Shown here one piece after another: positions 8,208 to 17,940 of a stretch of 22,652 nt of DNA; position 1 is the stretch's first letter, and every line of letters starts with the position of its first letter. The translations under genes and the position numbers were made by a program. The notes beneath the pieces were generated by a model that saw nothing but the letters and a program-made list of their open reading frames with translations, was not told the origin of the DNA and ran no database searches. Location: the NCBI GenBank assembly GCA_003533545.1, contig DQEK01000315.1:1-22652 (forward strand). Direction: 5' to 3'. The DNA comes from Acidobacteriota bacterium (GTDB lineage Bacteria > Acidobacteriota > Vicinamibacteria > Vicinamibacterales > UBA8438).

Positions 8208-8993
8208 ATGCCATACCAGGAACTCTTCAAGCTTCACGGCCAGGTGGCCGTCGTGACCGGGTCATCCAAGGGGATCGGGCGGGTCATTGCTGAAGCGTTT
8301 GCCGAGGCGGGTGCCCAAGTCGTAGTGTCGAGTCGTCGGCTAGAGAGTTGCCTGCCGGTTGCCGACTCCATCAATGCGGCTGGGGGCGAAGCGGTAGCGA
8401 TTCCATGTCACATGTCGCACCTGGACCAGATCGAGGGACTCGTCGACGAAACGCTGGAGCGTTGGGGAAAGATCGACGTGCTCGTTTGCAACGCGGCGGT
8501 GAACCCGCACTTCGGCCCTATGGCGACGGTCACCGAGGCGGCCTACGACAAGATCATGGCTACCAACGTGAAGCACAACCTTTGGTTGTGCAACCGGGTG
8601 TTGCCGCAGATGGCTGGGCGGAAAGATGGCTCCATTATCATCGTCTCGAGCATTGGTGGACTAAAGGGGCACGACACACTCGGTATCTACGCCATGTCGA
8701 AAGCCGCGGATTTCCAGTTGGCGCGAAACTTGGCCGTCGAGTGGGGGCGGAGCAACATCCGGGCGAACTGCATTGCGCCAGGGCTCGTTCGCACCGATTT
8801 CGCGCGCGCCCTCTGGGATGACCCCGACCGACTCAAAGAGGCGACGGCCACCTATCCGTTGGGGCGGATCGGTGAGCCGGAAGACCTGGCTGGCGCGGCT
8901 CTGCTCCTGGCATCTCCAGCCGGCCGATTCATTACTGGACAGGTTCTGGTGGTTGATGGCGGTGCGACCATCTCATCCGGCCGATACACCTAG
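8208..8993 (+). CDS. SDR-family oxidoreductase
   Basis: A 261-aa classical SDR with the nucleotide-binding TGSSKGIG (17-24), CNAAVNPHFGP (94-104), the catalytic Ser in VSSIGG (S147 or S148), YAMSK (Y161, K165) and the C-terminal GQVLVVDGG. The RxR-like SSRRLES after beta strand 2 favours NADP(H). The ATG at 8208 begins the conserved MPYQELFKLHGQVAVVTG; the frame is open to 8097 but that part has no SDR homology. A strong Shine-Dalgarno is not visible. The CNAA in place of NNAG is a common variant in the branch that contains DHRS4-like dehydrogenases. Likely an alcohol or 3-hydroxyacyl dehydrogenase; the substrate is unknown. Confidence 0.92.
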   Translation: MPYQELFKLHGQVAVVTGSSKGIGRVIAEAFAEAGAQVVVSSRRLESCLPVADSINAAGGEAVAIPCHMSHLDQIEGLVDETLERWGKIDVLVCNAAVNPHFGPMATVTEAAYDKIMATNVKHNLWLCNRVLPQMAGRKDGSIIIVSSIGGLKGHDTLGIYAMSKAADFQLARNLAVEWGRSNIRANCIAPGLVRTDFARALWDDPDRLKEATATYPLGRIGEPEDLAGAALLLASPAGRFITGQVLVVDGGATISSGRYT

Positions 8994-9174
8994 AGAAAAT
9001 GTGTTCGTCGCCGGTTGGACCTGAGGATCGGTTGTGCTGTTTGTGAACCGGTGCTGGTGGCACGGTGAGCCGGATGAATCGCGGCGATGGTAGCATGTTC
9101 GAATATGGCGCCGAGCTGAGTTTTACGGGGACGCCCGGTTTGTTCCAGTAGCACGACTGAATTGTGGATTACGC

Positions 9175-9516
9175 ATGAACTTACAAATGTTTGTCCTATT
9201 GCACTTGGTGTCCGTGATTCTGCTCTCAGGCGTGACGTTTGCCGCGTTCGCTGCGCCGGTGGAGGAGAATCGCCGAAAGTACCTGATGAGGTCCGGTGCG
9301 CTGAGTTTGCTGGTGTTTCTCAGCGGCTTCGGCGTGATGGGGATGATGGGACTTGGATTTCCTGGCTGGGCCCTGGTGAAGGTGGTCTGCTGGCTCGTGC
9401 TGTCCGGGTTGACCGGCATGGCGTTCCGGATGACTGGCCAGGTCCCAATGCTAGCGGCCGTAGCCACCGTCGTTATTGTGATCGCGGTGACGATGGTGAC
9501 CTACAGGCCATTCTAG
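9175..9516 (+). CDS. Small four-helix membrane protein of unknown function
   Basis: A 113-aa hydrophobic protein with four predicted transmembrane segments at about residues 4-27, 40-60, 64-84 and 89-110. They are separated by a short charged loop EENRRKYLMR (30-39). The first helix carries a conserved-looking His (H10) in LLHLVSVILLSG. This architecture is reminiscent of small four-helix heme or copper-related membrane proteins (SirB or CopD-like), but I cannot make a firm family call. Met and Gly residues are frequent in helices 2 and 3 (GFGVMGMMGLGFPGW). The ribosome binding site is weak. It converges on the phosphotransferase gene, with a small hairpin at the junction. Confidence 0.72.
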   Translation: MNLQMFVLLHLVSVILLSGVTFAAFAAPVEENRRKYLMRSGALSLLVFLSGFGVMGMMGLGFPGWALVKVVCWLVLSGLTGMAFRMTGQVPMLAAVATVVIVIAVTMVTYRPF

Positions 9517-9530
9517 GTTGGGGGACCTAG
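9513..9530. terminator. Possible bidirectional terminator hairpin between convergent genes
   Basis: CTAGGT (9513-9518) and ACCTAG (9525-9530) form a perfect 6-bp stem with a six-base loop. It covers the stop codon of the small membrane protein and ends one base before the stop of the phosphotransferase gene. There is no T-run on either side, so termination is only a guess from position and symmetry. Confidence 0.3.
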
Positions 9531-9531
9531 C

Positions 9532-10605
9532 TTACCGGCGTTCGGCGTCGATGAGCACTACGCCTTTCCTGGCCAGGTCACGTACCCGTTCGTCGTAGCC
9601 TGCGAATCGTCGATCTTGGGTCTGTCCGCGCAGGTAGCGGATATAGATCTGTTGGACGATGACGACCAGCTTGAACACGCCGAAGACGTGATACCAGGCG
9701 ATGGCGTCTACATTCAGGCCGGTCCGTTCGGCGTAACGGGCGACCACTTCCGCTCGGGTTGGGAACCCAGCGTGATTGGTAGGCATGCGCGATACGTAAT
9801 GCCAGCGCGGATCGTCGTCTACTTCATTCCAAAAATTCAGGAGATACCCGAGGTCCATCAGCGGGTCGCCGCGAGTGGTCATGTCCCAGTCGAGCACCGC
9901 GACCGGGGTGGCCAGGTCGTCGGTGTCTACCATCAGGTTGTCCAGTTTGTAGTCATTGTGCAGTAGTGCGGTGGCTTGGGCAGTTGGCATTGCGGCTTTC
10001 AGCCAGCGCAGCATGTGATCGACGTCTGCAATCTCTTGGTCCTTGGCCGCGTGCCACCGACGGTCCCACCCGTCGACCTGCCGTTGAATGAAGCCGTCCG
10101 GTCGACCCAGCGTCTCCAGTCCAACTGACACGGGGTTAACCTGGTGCAGGTCGGCCAGTACGTCGACCACCATGTGACCGATGCGGCGGTTAAGGGCAGG
10201 GTCATCGGCGAACTGTTCTGGCAACTCTTGACGGATGACGGTGCCACGTCGCCGCTCCACGACGTGAAAATCGACACCGAGTATGGCGGGGTCTGTACAC
10301 AGGGCGTAACTGCGGGGTGCCAGCGGAAAGACCTCGCCAAGCCTTGCGAGCACGCGGTGCTCACGCTGCATGTCGTGCGCACTTGGTGCAATCGGACCGA
10401 GAGGCGGACGCCGAAGCACGTACTCGCGCGCACCGAATTGCAGCAGGTAGGTCAGGTTGGCGTGTCCGCCTCCGAACTGTCGCAGTGCGAAGGGACCGGT
10501 GGCGTCCGGTAGGTGCGCCCGTAACCAAGGTTCGAGCCGCGCTACATCGAGTTGCTCATCAGCCCGAACGGCGATGACCTCGGGGTCGGATATGGGCGGT
10601 GCCAC
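9532..10605 (-). CDS. Aminoglycoside-phosphotransferase-fold kinase, ACAD10/11-N-terminal-domain-like (LvaA-like)
   Basis: A 357-aa kinase-fold protein. The N-lobe shows FGGGHANLTYLLQ (44-56, nucleotide loop) and YVLRRPPLG (62-70, with the lysine-equivalent basic pair). The catalytic loop is LLHNDYKLDNLMVD (214-227: D218 base, N223 metal ligand) and the metal-binding VLDWDMTTRGDP follows (238-248). The text fits the phosphotransferase branch that forms the N-terminal half of animal ACAD10/ACAD11 and the free-standing LvaA of Pseudomonas, which phosphorylates 4-hydroxyacyl-CoA. The start is most likely GTG at 10605, seven bases after the thiolase TGA; an ATG at 10683 would run 74 bases into the thiolase gene and encodes a non-homologous leader. 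Thiolase and kinase probably form one transcript. The reaction is inferred from family and context. Confidence 0.9.
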   Translation of the reverse strand: MAPPISDPEVIAVRADEQLDVARLEPWLRAHLPDATGPFALRQFGGGHANLTYLLQFGAREYVLRRPPLGPIAPSAHDMQREHRVLARLGEVFPLAPRSYALCTDPAILGVDFHVVERRRGTVIRQELPEQFADDPALNRRIGHMVVDVLADLHQVNPVSVGLETLGRPDGFIQRQVDGWDRRWHAAKDQEIADVDHMLRWLKAAMPTAQATALLHNDYKLDNLMVDTDDLATPVAVLDWDMTTRGDPLMDLGYLLNFWNEVDDDPRWHYVSRMPTNHAGFPTRAEVVARYAERTGLNVDAIAWYHVFGVFKLVVIVQQIYIRYLRGQTQDRRFAGYDERVRDLARKGVVLIDAERR

Positions 10606-10609
10606 TGGC

Positions 10610-11791
10610 TCACGCAATCTCGAACAGGCCGGCGGCGCCCATGCCGCCACCGATGCACATCGTGATAACCACGTGCTTTGCACCGCGACGCTTGCCTTCG
10701 ATCAGCGCGTGACCCACCAGACGTGCTCCACTCATACCGTAGGGATGGCCGACGGAGATCGAACCGCCGTCGACGTTCAGTCGTTCCATTGGGAGCCCGA
10801 GGCGGTCTCGGCAGTAGACCGTTTGTACGGCGAATGCCTCGTTCAGTTCCCAGAGGTCGATATCGTCAACGGAGAGTCCGTTACGCTCAAGCAGTTTGGG
10901 GACGGCGAACACGGGGCCGATGCCCATCTCGTCGGGTTCACACCCGGTTACGACTAATCCCCGGTAGACACCGAGAGGCTCGAGTCCGCGCTGCGCGGCG
11001 AGCGCCCCGTCCATAACCACGCATGCCGAGGCACCATCGGAGAGCTGACTGGCGTTGCCGGCGGTGACGCATTTGTCCTCGCCCATCACGGGTTTCAGCC
11101 CGGACAGTCCCTCCAGGGTGGTGCCCGGTCGGTTCCCTTCGTCGCGCTCGAGGGTCACCGTTTCATCGTGGGTCTCCCCCGTGGCCTTGTCCGTCACCAC
11201 CTTTGTGGTCGTGAGCGGCACGATCTCGTCGTTGAAACGACCTGCGTCCTGCGCCGCTGCGGTTCGTTGCTGGCTGGTCAACGCGTATTCGTCCTGTGCG
11301 TCTCGGGAGATACCGTAGCGACTCGCCACGACTTCTGCCGTGTCGATCATGCTCATCCAGAGCTCCGGTTTGTGGCGCATCAGCCACTCCTCGGTGAAAT
11401 GTTTTTGATTGAGATTGTTCTGGACGAGGCTGATCGACTCGACGCCGCCAGCCACCAGAATCGGTGCCCGATCGACTAGCACCCGTTGGGCCGCCACGCT
11501 GATCGCCTGTAATCCCGAGCTGCAAAACCGATTAATCGTGGTGCCGGCAGTGGTGACTGACAGGCCGGCCCGAACGGCGGCCAGTCGCGCTACGTTGTGG
11601 CCGGTTGCTCCCTCGGGTAGTCCGCATCCGATGACAACGTCTTCCACGTCGGCCGGGTCGATCCCGGCCCGCGCGACGGCATGGGTGATGGCGTGTGCCG
11701 TCAGAACGGCACCATGGGTCTTGTTGAAAGCGCCCCGAAACGCCTTCCCAATGGGGGTTCTCGCGGTCGAAACAATGACGGCGTCAGGCAT
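10610..11791 (-). CDS. Thiolase (acetyl-CoA acyltransferase)
   Basis: A complete 393-aa thiolase with all catalytic residues: the nucleophile in [10 protein letters not shown] (C90), [11 protein letters not shown] (H349) and CIGGGMGAA (C379). NEAFAVQ and GGVESIS are also present. It performs the last step of beta-oxidation, cleaving 3-oxoacyl-CoA to acetyl-CoA, or the reverse condensation. The ATG at 11791 gives the standard N-terminus [25 protein letters not shown] lies upstream, and the frame extends 12 further codons without homology. The kinase gene follows almost immediately. It is divergent from the MaoC hydratase across about 110 bases that include a TATACT box (11847-11852). The acyl chain length preference cannot be read from the sequence. 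Confidence 0.95.
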   Translation of the reverse strand: MPDAVIVSTARTPIGKAFRGAFNKTHGAVLTAHAITHAVARAGIDPADVEDVVIGCGLPEGATGHNVARLAAVRAGLSVTTAGTTINRFCSSGLQAISVAAQRVLVDRAPILVAGGVESISLVQNNLNQKHFTEEWLMRHKPELWMSMIDTAEVVASRYGISRDAQDEYALTSQQRTAAAQDAGRFNDEIVPLTTTKVVTDKATGETHDETVTLERDEGNRPGTTLEGLSGLKPVMGEDKCVTAGNASQLSDGASACVVMDGALAAQRGLEPLGVYRGLVVTGCEPDEMGIGPVFAVPKLLERNGLSVDDIDLWELNEAFAVQTVYCRDRLGLPMERLNVDGGSISVGHPYGMSGARLVGHALIEGKRRGAKHVVITMCIGGGMGAAGLFEIA

Positions 11792-11900
11792 GAGTTGAGA
11801 TGTCCTCCAGGCGTCAGACCAATCCACTTCGCGTGCGTTGCGCGCCTATACTAGCAGTCCAATCGGCTGAAACGGGGAAGCAAAAAGGCGGAGGGGAATC

Positions 11901-12359
11901 ATGCGTGTCATCAACGGCCTTGACGAACTGGAGGCGTTGGTCGGCCGGGAGTTGGGAACTAGCGAGTGGTTGTCTGTCACTCAGGAGATGGTCGACCGGT
12001 TTGCGGAGGTGACTTTGGACCCGCAATGGATTCACATCGACGTAGAGCGAGCAGCGCGTGAGTCGCCCTACGGCACCACAATCGCCCACGGGTTTCTGAC
12101 CTTGTCGTTGGTGCCGCATTTCAGACGGCAGATTGCCGAAGTGCGGGGCATCTCGCGCGTGATCAACTACGGAGTGAACAAAGTGCGTTTTCCGAACGCG
12201 GTGCGTGTTGGTGCGCGAGTGCGTGGGGTGCAGGCGCTCCTGACAGTCACCCGGAGTGACCCCGAGTCGGCTCGACTGGTCAGTCAGGTGGTAGTGGAGA
12301 TCGAGGGTGAAGCGAAACCGGGGTGTGTTGCCGAGACAGTGTCGCTGGTGTACGAGTAG
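11901..12359 (+). CDS. MaoC-family enoyl-CoA hydratase
   Basis: A 152-aa single hot-dog-fold protein. The hydratase motif is AEVTLDPQWIHIDVERAARESPYGTTIAHGFLTLSL (35-70), with the catalytic pair D40 and H45 and the following IAHGF. This matches MaoC/NodN-like R-specific enoyl-CoA hydratases, which add water to a 2-enoyl-CoA. A strong GGAGGGGA lies five to eight bases before the ATG. It sits between the thiolase (divergent) and the ACAD10/11-like dehydrogenase (convergent, 54-base gap), which fits a beta-oxidation role. The usual Asn before Pro in GDxNPxH is replaced here (LDPQWIH), a variant common in NodN-like members. Confidence 0.93.
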   Translation: MRVINGLDELEALVGRELGTSEWLSVTQEMVDRFAEVTLDPQWIHIDVERAARESPYGTTIAHGFLTLSLVPHFRRQIAEVRGISRVINYGVNKVRFPNAVRVGARVRGVQALLTVTRSDPESARLVSQVVVEIEGEAKPGCVAETVSLVYE

Positions 12360-12413
12360 TACCGGAAGCAACCGATGGGTGCGGCTTCGCGGAGTGGGCT
12401 GCGTCGGCAGCGG

Positions 12414-13625
12414 TCAATTGCCGGTGCCTTTTTTCAATTCGAGTCGCGCGACGGCTCGGCTATGTACTTCGTCCGGACCGTCGGCTAGGCGCAGCGTCCG
12501 CGCGTGTGCCCAGGCCGCAGAGAGCCCGAAGTCCTCGCAGATTCCGGCGCCGCCGTGGACCTGGATCGCACGGTCGATGACCCTAAGCGCCATGTTCGGT
12601 GCGACCACTTTGATCATTGCGATTTCTGCGCGGGCGCTCTTGTTGCCGACGGTGTCCATCATGTGGGCCGCCTTCAGTGTCAGTAGGCGAGCCTGTTCGA
12701 TTTCCATGCGCGAGCTGGCAATTTGCTCCAACACGACCCCCTGCTCGGCGAGTGGCCGGCCGAAGGCCACCCGGGTCTTGGCCCGTTTGCACATTGCTTC
12801 AAGCGAACGCTCTGCCAACCCGATTAGCCGCATACAGTGATGGATACGGCCGGGGCCTAAGCGGCCCTGGGCAATCTCAAACCCGCGCCCTTCACCCAGC
12901 AGCAGATTGACGGCCGGTACGCGCACGTCCTCAAACGTGATCTCGAAATGGCCGTGGGGCGCGTGGTCATAGCCGAACACGGTGAGGGGGCGCACGAGCG
13001 TGATGCCCGGGGCGTCGGCTGGTACCAGAATCATCGATTGCTGCTGATGTTTGGCCGCGCGTGGGTCGGTTTTCCCCATCAGAATGAAGATCTTGCAACG
13101 GGTGTCGCCGGCGCCAGATGCCCACCATTTATGCGCATTGATGACGAAGTCGTTGCCATCCCGTTCGATACGGGCGCCGATGTTGGTCGCGTCCGATGAG
13201 GCTACCGCTGGCTCGGTCATGGTGTAAGCCGAACGAATGCGGCCCTCGAGTAGCGGGGTGAGCCACTCATCGCGCTGGGCGTTCGTACCGTATCGCACCA
13301 ACACTTCCATGTTGCCGGTGTCTGGTGCTGAGCAATTGCAGGCCTCCGGTGCAATCGGTGACCGGCCCATAATTTCGCAAAGCGGCGCGTACTCAAGGTT
13401 GGTAAGGCCGGCGCCGTGAACGCTATCTGACAGGAATAGGTTCCACAGGCCGGCCGCGCGCGCGGAGGCCTTCAACGTCTCCATGATCGGCGGCGATTCC
13501 CATCGGTTGGCCGCGGAGGCGACCTGGTCGGCGTAGACCGTTTCGTTGGGATAGATCGTCTCCTTCATGAAGGCCAGGAGACGCTGCCTGAACTCGTCGG
13601 TGCGTGACGTAAATGAAAAATCCAT
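12414..13625 (-). CDS. Acyl-CoA dehydrogenase, ACAD10/ACAD11 subfamily (LvaC-like candidate)
   Basis: A complete 403-aa flavoprotein. Diagnostic stretches for the ACAD10/11 branch are [94 protein letters not shown] and [20 protein letters not shown]. In this branch the catalytic-loop Glu of classic enzymes is replaced by Asp in ADGPDEVH, here D382. Animal ACAD10/11 fuse this domain to an APH-type kinase and act on 4-hydroxyacyl-CoAs; in Pseudomonas the separate LvaA/LvaC pair does a comparable job. A kinase of the right type is encoded 2 kb away. No convincing Shine-Dalgarno precedes the ATG at 13625. It could instead be a plain acyl-CoA dehydrogenase. Confidence 0.94.
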   Translation of the reverse strand: MDFSFTSRTDEFRQRLLAFMKETIYPNETVYADQVASAANRWESPPIMETLKASARAAGLWNLFLSDSVHGAGLTNLEYAPLCEIMGRSPIAPEACNCSAPDTGNMEVLVRYGTNAQRDEWLTPLLEGRIRSAYTMTEPAVASSDATNIGARIERDGNDFVINAHKWWASGAGDTRCKIFILMGKTDPRAAKHQQQSMILVPADAPGITLVRPLTVFGYDHAPHGHFEITFEDVRVPAVNLLLGEGRGFEIAQGRLGPGRIHHCMRLIGLAERSLEAMCKRAKTRVAFGRPLAEQGVVLEQIASSRMEIEQARLLTLKAAHMMDTVGNKSARAEIAMIKVVAPNMALRVIDRAIQVHGGAGICEDFGLSAAWAHARTLRLADGPDEVHSRAVARLELKKGTGN

Positions 13626-14037
13626 GGGTGTGACCGCGCATTGGTAGGTAGGAGGCCAAGAGGGCCGCCCGAGTTGTGACAGTATAAACCGCTGGCTATT
13701 TGGTTATTCTTGACAAGTTTTGGTCCCTCCACCGTGGGGCTGAACGTCGTCGTGGATGGCTCGGACATTCGGCCGGCGGTAGTACGCTGCCGACGGGACG
13801 CGGACCCCCTGCGTAGGGCGACAAAGCCGACATCGTTCGTCGATGCCACGGAACGCCCAGTTTCTTCGGTCTGTGGCGTCAGAGAGGCGCATGCGCGTGG
13901 GAAGGGGCGCGCACGGTGGTCCGGGTGCGCACCTTCCGCCGATCAAGAATTTTCTTAGACTTTTTTGCCTGATCAGCGATACTTGACGCGGTGTATTCTG
14001 TATTCGTGACGTGGGTTTGCGTGCGGAGGGGGATTCG
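13626..14037. other. 412-base divergent intergenic region, no gene seen
   Basis: This is the longest gap in the window. It separates the minus-strand dehydrogenase from the plus-strand cytochrome/copper oxidase-like gene. A TATACT box on the minus strand (13681-13686) may serve the dehydrogenase. The stretch 13941-13999 is notably AT-rich compared with its surroundings and contains AAGAA-TT-TTCTT (13945-13956), a T6 run and TTGAC at 13983-13987. This is a plausible promoter region for the downstream gene, but I see no well-spaced -35/-10 pair. Short open frames here have no recognisable protein similarity. Confidence 0.5.
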
Positions 14038-15285
<1,248 letters not shown>

Positions 15286-15317
15286 TCGAACCGTTTCGGT
15301 TGCCGTATAGCGTATCG

Positions 15318-15351
15318 ACGGCCGGGTGCACTGGAGCATCCGGCCGTTTTT
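15318..15351 (+). terminator. Intrinsic (rho-independent) terminator
   Basis: ACGGCCGG (15318-15325) pairs with CCGGCCGT (15340-15347). Four more pairs (one G-U) extend the stem inward, leaving a six-base loop, and five Ts follow (15347-15351). It lies 33 bases after the stop of the copper-oxidase-like gene and before the BCCT transporter, so it should end that transcript. Confidence 0.88.
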
Positions 15352-15394
15352 GTGTTCTGGCCTACCGTGGGTCTCCTAGCCGGGGGGGGGCGGC

Positions 15395-16993
15395 ATGTTC
15401 CGTCAACCAGGGCAGGGCGGCGCGTGCGTTTGCCAGGCGGTCATTCGATTCGGATCCACACCGCGTGTTGTGACACATTCAAGAACCGACTGGCCCATTT
15501 TCACGACCGCACTCGTCACATTGTTGGCGATTGCGGGGCCGTTGATGCTCTGGCCCGAAGCCAGCGGCCGACTGGTCGACACGGTCTATCAATTCCTTAC
15601 CTCCCAACTTGGCGTCGTCTATATCTGGGCCGGTAACGCTGTGTTCGGCTTCGTCCTGTGGGTGGCGTTGAGTCGACACGGTCGTCGGGTGCTCGGAAGG
15701 CCCGGGGTGTCGCCTAGGTTCTCGACGGCGAGCTGGGTCTCAATGGTGTTTTGTGCCGGGGTGGCCACCGGCATCCTTTACTGGGGTACCGTCGAGTGGG
15801 CGCACTACTATGTCGGCCCACCGTTCGCTATAGAGCCCAGGTCGACTGAGGCGGTCGAGTGGGCCGCGACGTACGGCATGTTTCACTGGGGGCCGACGGG
15901 GTGGGCATTTTACTGCTTGCCCACGCTGGCGATTGGACATGCGTACTACGTCCGTCATCAACCGCACATGCGCGTGAGCAGCGCCTGCCATATGGTGTTG
16001 GGAGGTCAGACAGCGGGGTTCATCGGTCGGGCGACCGACACGCTGTTTATCGTCGGTGTATTGGGGGCTGCTGGCACTTCGCTTGGTTTCGGTACCCCGA
16101 TGATCGCCGCTGGCCTTGGTTACCTGTTTGGTGTCGAGAGCACGTTCGGTCTGCAGGTGGGCGTCGTGGCGTTGTGCGCTGTCCTGTTCACGGCCAGCGT
16201 CTATGTTGGGCTCGATCGGGGCATCAAGCGGTTGAGCAACGTGAACGTCGCCATTACCAAGGCGCTACTGCTTTTTGTGCTGTTGGCGGGGCCGACGTTG
16301 TTCATCCTGAAGATGACGAGCAACAGCGTTGGTCTGTTGGTGTATCAGTTCCTCAGGATGAACACCTGGACCGACCCATTGACCAATTCCAGGTTCGTTG
16401 AAGACTGGACTGTTTTCTACTGGGCGTGGTGGGTGGCCATCGGCCCGTTCATGGGCATTTTTGTTGCCCGGATCTCTGAGGGGCGAACTATCCGTCAGGT
16501 GGTGTTCTGTATGTTGGGGTTCGGCAGCTTGGGCTGCGCCGTTTATTACGGCATCCTGGGGAACTATGCGCTTCACCTAGAACTAACAGGGCTACTGAAC
16601 GTGACTGCCCTGGTGCTTGAACAAGGCGAGCCGACGGCTATTGTGGCGGTCATCGCGTCGCTGCCGGCCGGTGGGGTTGTGCTGGGTGTCTTCTGTATTG
16701 CGAGTCTCGTGTTTCTCGCGACAACCTACGATTCAGCCGCCTACGCACTCGCCTCAAGTGCGTCGACTGCTCTGGGGCACGACGAGGATCCCGAGCGCTG
16801 GCACCGGATGTTCTGGGCGGTTGCTCTCGCGCTGCTGCCGCTGGCAATGATGCGCATTGGAGGACTCGACCCAATGCGTACGGCGTCGCTCGTGGCGTCG
16901 ATGCCACTGTTGATCGTGTTCGTCCTGATGGCGGTGTCGTTAACTCGTGCGTTGCGAGAGGACAATCTGCCGAAGCGAACCTATGATTCTTGA
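15395..16993 (+). CDS. BCCT-family (betaine/carnitine/choline) transporter
   Basis: A 532-aa inner-membrane protein with about 12 predicted helices. Family signatures are GVATGILYWGTVEWAHYY, MFHWGPTGWAFYCLP, the substrate-helix segment DWTVFYWAWWVAIGPFMGIF and the following ARISEGRTIRQVV. The tryptophan-rich segment resembles the site that holds trimethylammonium groups in BetP and CaiT. Typical substrates are glycine betaine, carnitine, choline or gamma-butyrobetaine. The start is uncertain: ATG at 15395 follows a run of nine Gs, while GTG at 15470 would begin just before the conserved DWPIF. The C-terminus is short, lacking the long osmosensory tail of BetP, which suggests a catabolic rather than osmoregulatory role. 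It converges on the homocysteine-methyltransferase-like gene with a nine-base gap. Confidence 0.93.
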   Translation: MFRQPGQGGACVCQAVIRFGSTPRVVTHSRTDWPIFTTALVTLLAIAGPLMLWPEASGRLVDTVYQFLTSQLGVVYIWAGNAVFGFVLWVALSRHGRRVLGRPGVSPRFSTASWVSMVFCAGVATGILYWGTVEWAHYYVGPPFAIEPRSTEAVEWAATYGMFHWGPTGWAFYCLPTLAIGHAYYVRHQPHMRVSSACHMVLGGQTAGFIGRATDTLFIVGVLGAAGTSLGFGTPMIAAGLGYLFGVESTFGLQVGVVALCAVLFTASVYVGLDRGIKRLSNVNVAITKALLLFVLLAGPTLFILKMTSNSVGLLVYQFLRMNTWTDPLTNSRFVEDWTVFYWAWWVAIGPFMGIFVARISEGRTIRQVVFCMLGFGSLGCAVYYGILGNYALHLELTGLLNVTALVLEQGEPTAIVAVIASLPAGGVVLGVFCIASLVFLATTYDSAAYALASSASTALGHDEDPERWHRMFWAVALALLPLAMMRIGGLDPMRTASLVASMPLLIVFVLMAVSLTRALREDNLPKRTYDS

Positions 16994-17002
16994 TGACGTC
17001 GG

Positions 17003-17926
17003 TCACCGGTCGACGTTTCGGTCATCGACGGCACTGCGTAGCGCGTGCACGTGAGCCGGAGTGGTGCCGCAGCACCCCCCGAGGAGTTGCGCGCCTGCGT
17101 CCATCCAGCGGAAGGCTTCCCGTGCGAGATCGCTCGGCGGGATCACATCGGTAAAGTTCCAGTTCGGTTTCGCGAAGTACCCTGACTCCGGATAGACGCC
17201 GACCGGCCCAGACCAGCGCGTCTGCACGACGGCCAAGGCGTCTGAGATCACTTCGATTTCGCTGTGCATGATGTTCACAACGTCTGGAGCCAGCGGCAGG
17301 AGGGCATCGAGGCTGTCTGCTAGCGACACCTGAGGCACATTGTTCGTGAATCGCACGATACGGTTGCCGTCGCGGCGACAACTGACACCGAGCCAGACAG
17401 GGAGACCGGTTTCTTTGGCGGCGCGCATGGCCAACGGCGCGTGCGTCGTCTCTTCGAGCATCTCAAGCGCGATTAGGTCCACCCCGGCGTCAGCAAGCAA
17501 CTGTGCCGACTCGCGGTAGATGCTCAGTTCTTCTTCAGGAGGCGGATAGGCGCGGTGGTCGAACTCCGGTGGACTCGTCGATAGAGATCCTGCGATCGAG
17601 ACGGGACGGTCGGCGGCTGCGGCTCGAGCGTCCTGTGCCAACGCCACCGCGCGCCGGTGCACTTGCTCCACATCGGTCCCGCGTCCAATGCCCGCCAGCA
17701 TCTGTCGCGTGCTGCCGAAGGTATTCGTGATGATGACATCGGCCCCAGCGCGGATGTAGTCCTCGTGTACCTCTCTGACCACCTTCGGGTGTGTCAGTAC
17801 CGCGGCACCGCTCCAGACAACCTCGTTCATGGGGACACCCCGGCGTTGCAATTCGGTGCCCATCCCTCCGTCGATGATGAGAGTCTGTCCGGCCGTGAGG
17901 GCGTCCTGCCAGGTGACACTGGACAT
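17003..17926 (-). CDS. Homocysteine S-methyltransferase family protein with altered zinc site
   Basis: A 307-aa TIM-barrel protein of the BHMT/MmuM/MetH-N-terminal family. IIDGGMGTELQRRG (17-30), ITNTFGSTRQML (66-77), ALEMLEE (153-159) and the C-terminal GGCCGTTPAHV (283-293) are clear. C285 and C286 are the last two zinc ligands. The first zinc Cys, usually in a GVNC motif, is missing; the aligned segment reads PDVVNIMHSE (214-223), with H221 as a possible substitute. VGVYPESGYF is typical of the family's barrel end. The family moves a methyl group from a betaine, S-methylmethionine or similar donor to homocysteine. It is the last gene of the five-gene cluster, 14 bases after the lipoprotein, and faces the BCCT transporter, which suggests a methylated-amine donor. 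The donor and acceptor are not proven. Confidence 0.92.
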   Translation of the reverse strand: MSSVTWQDALTAGQTLIIDGGMGTELQRRGVPMNEVVWSGAAVLTHPKVVREVHEDYIRAGADVIITNTFGSTRQMLAGIGRGTDVEQVHRRAVALAQDARAAAADRPVSIAGSLSTSPPEFDHRAYPPPEEELSIYRESAQLLADAGVDLIALEMLEETTHAPLAMRAAKETGLPVWLGVSCRRDGNRIVRFTNNVPQVSLADSLDALLPLAPDVVNIMHSEIEVISDALAVVQTRWSGPVGVYPESGYFAKPNWNFTDVIPPSDLAREAFRWMDAGAQLLGGCCGTTPAHVHALRSAVDDRNVDR

Positions 17927-17940
17927 AGATCAGGACCGTT

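Noticed and set aside
10606..10683. N-terminal extension of the kinase from ATG 10683
   Set aside because: It would lie inside the thiolase's conserved CIGGGMG end and encodes a sequence unrelated to the kinase family; GTG 10605 fits better.
13710..13715. TTGACA as a plus-strand -35 box
   Set aside because: It is a perfect hexamer, but nothing like a -10 box lies 15-19 bases downstream, and the nearest plus-strand gene starts over 300 bases away.
15352..15636. 94-aa plus-strand frame overlapping the BCCT start
   Set aside because: Overlaps the transporter's conserved first region in another frame and has no similarity; noted only for its relation to the G9 run.
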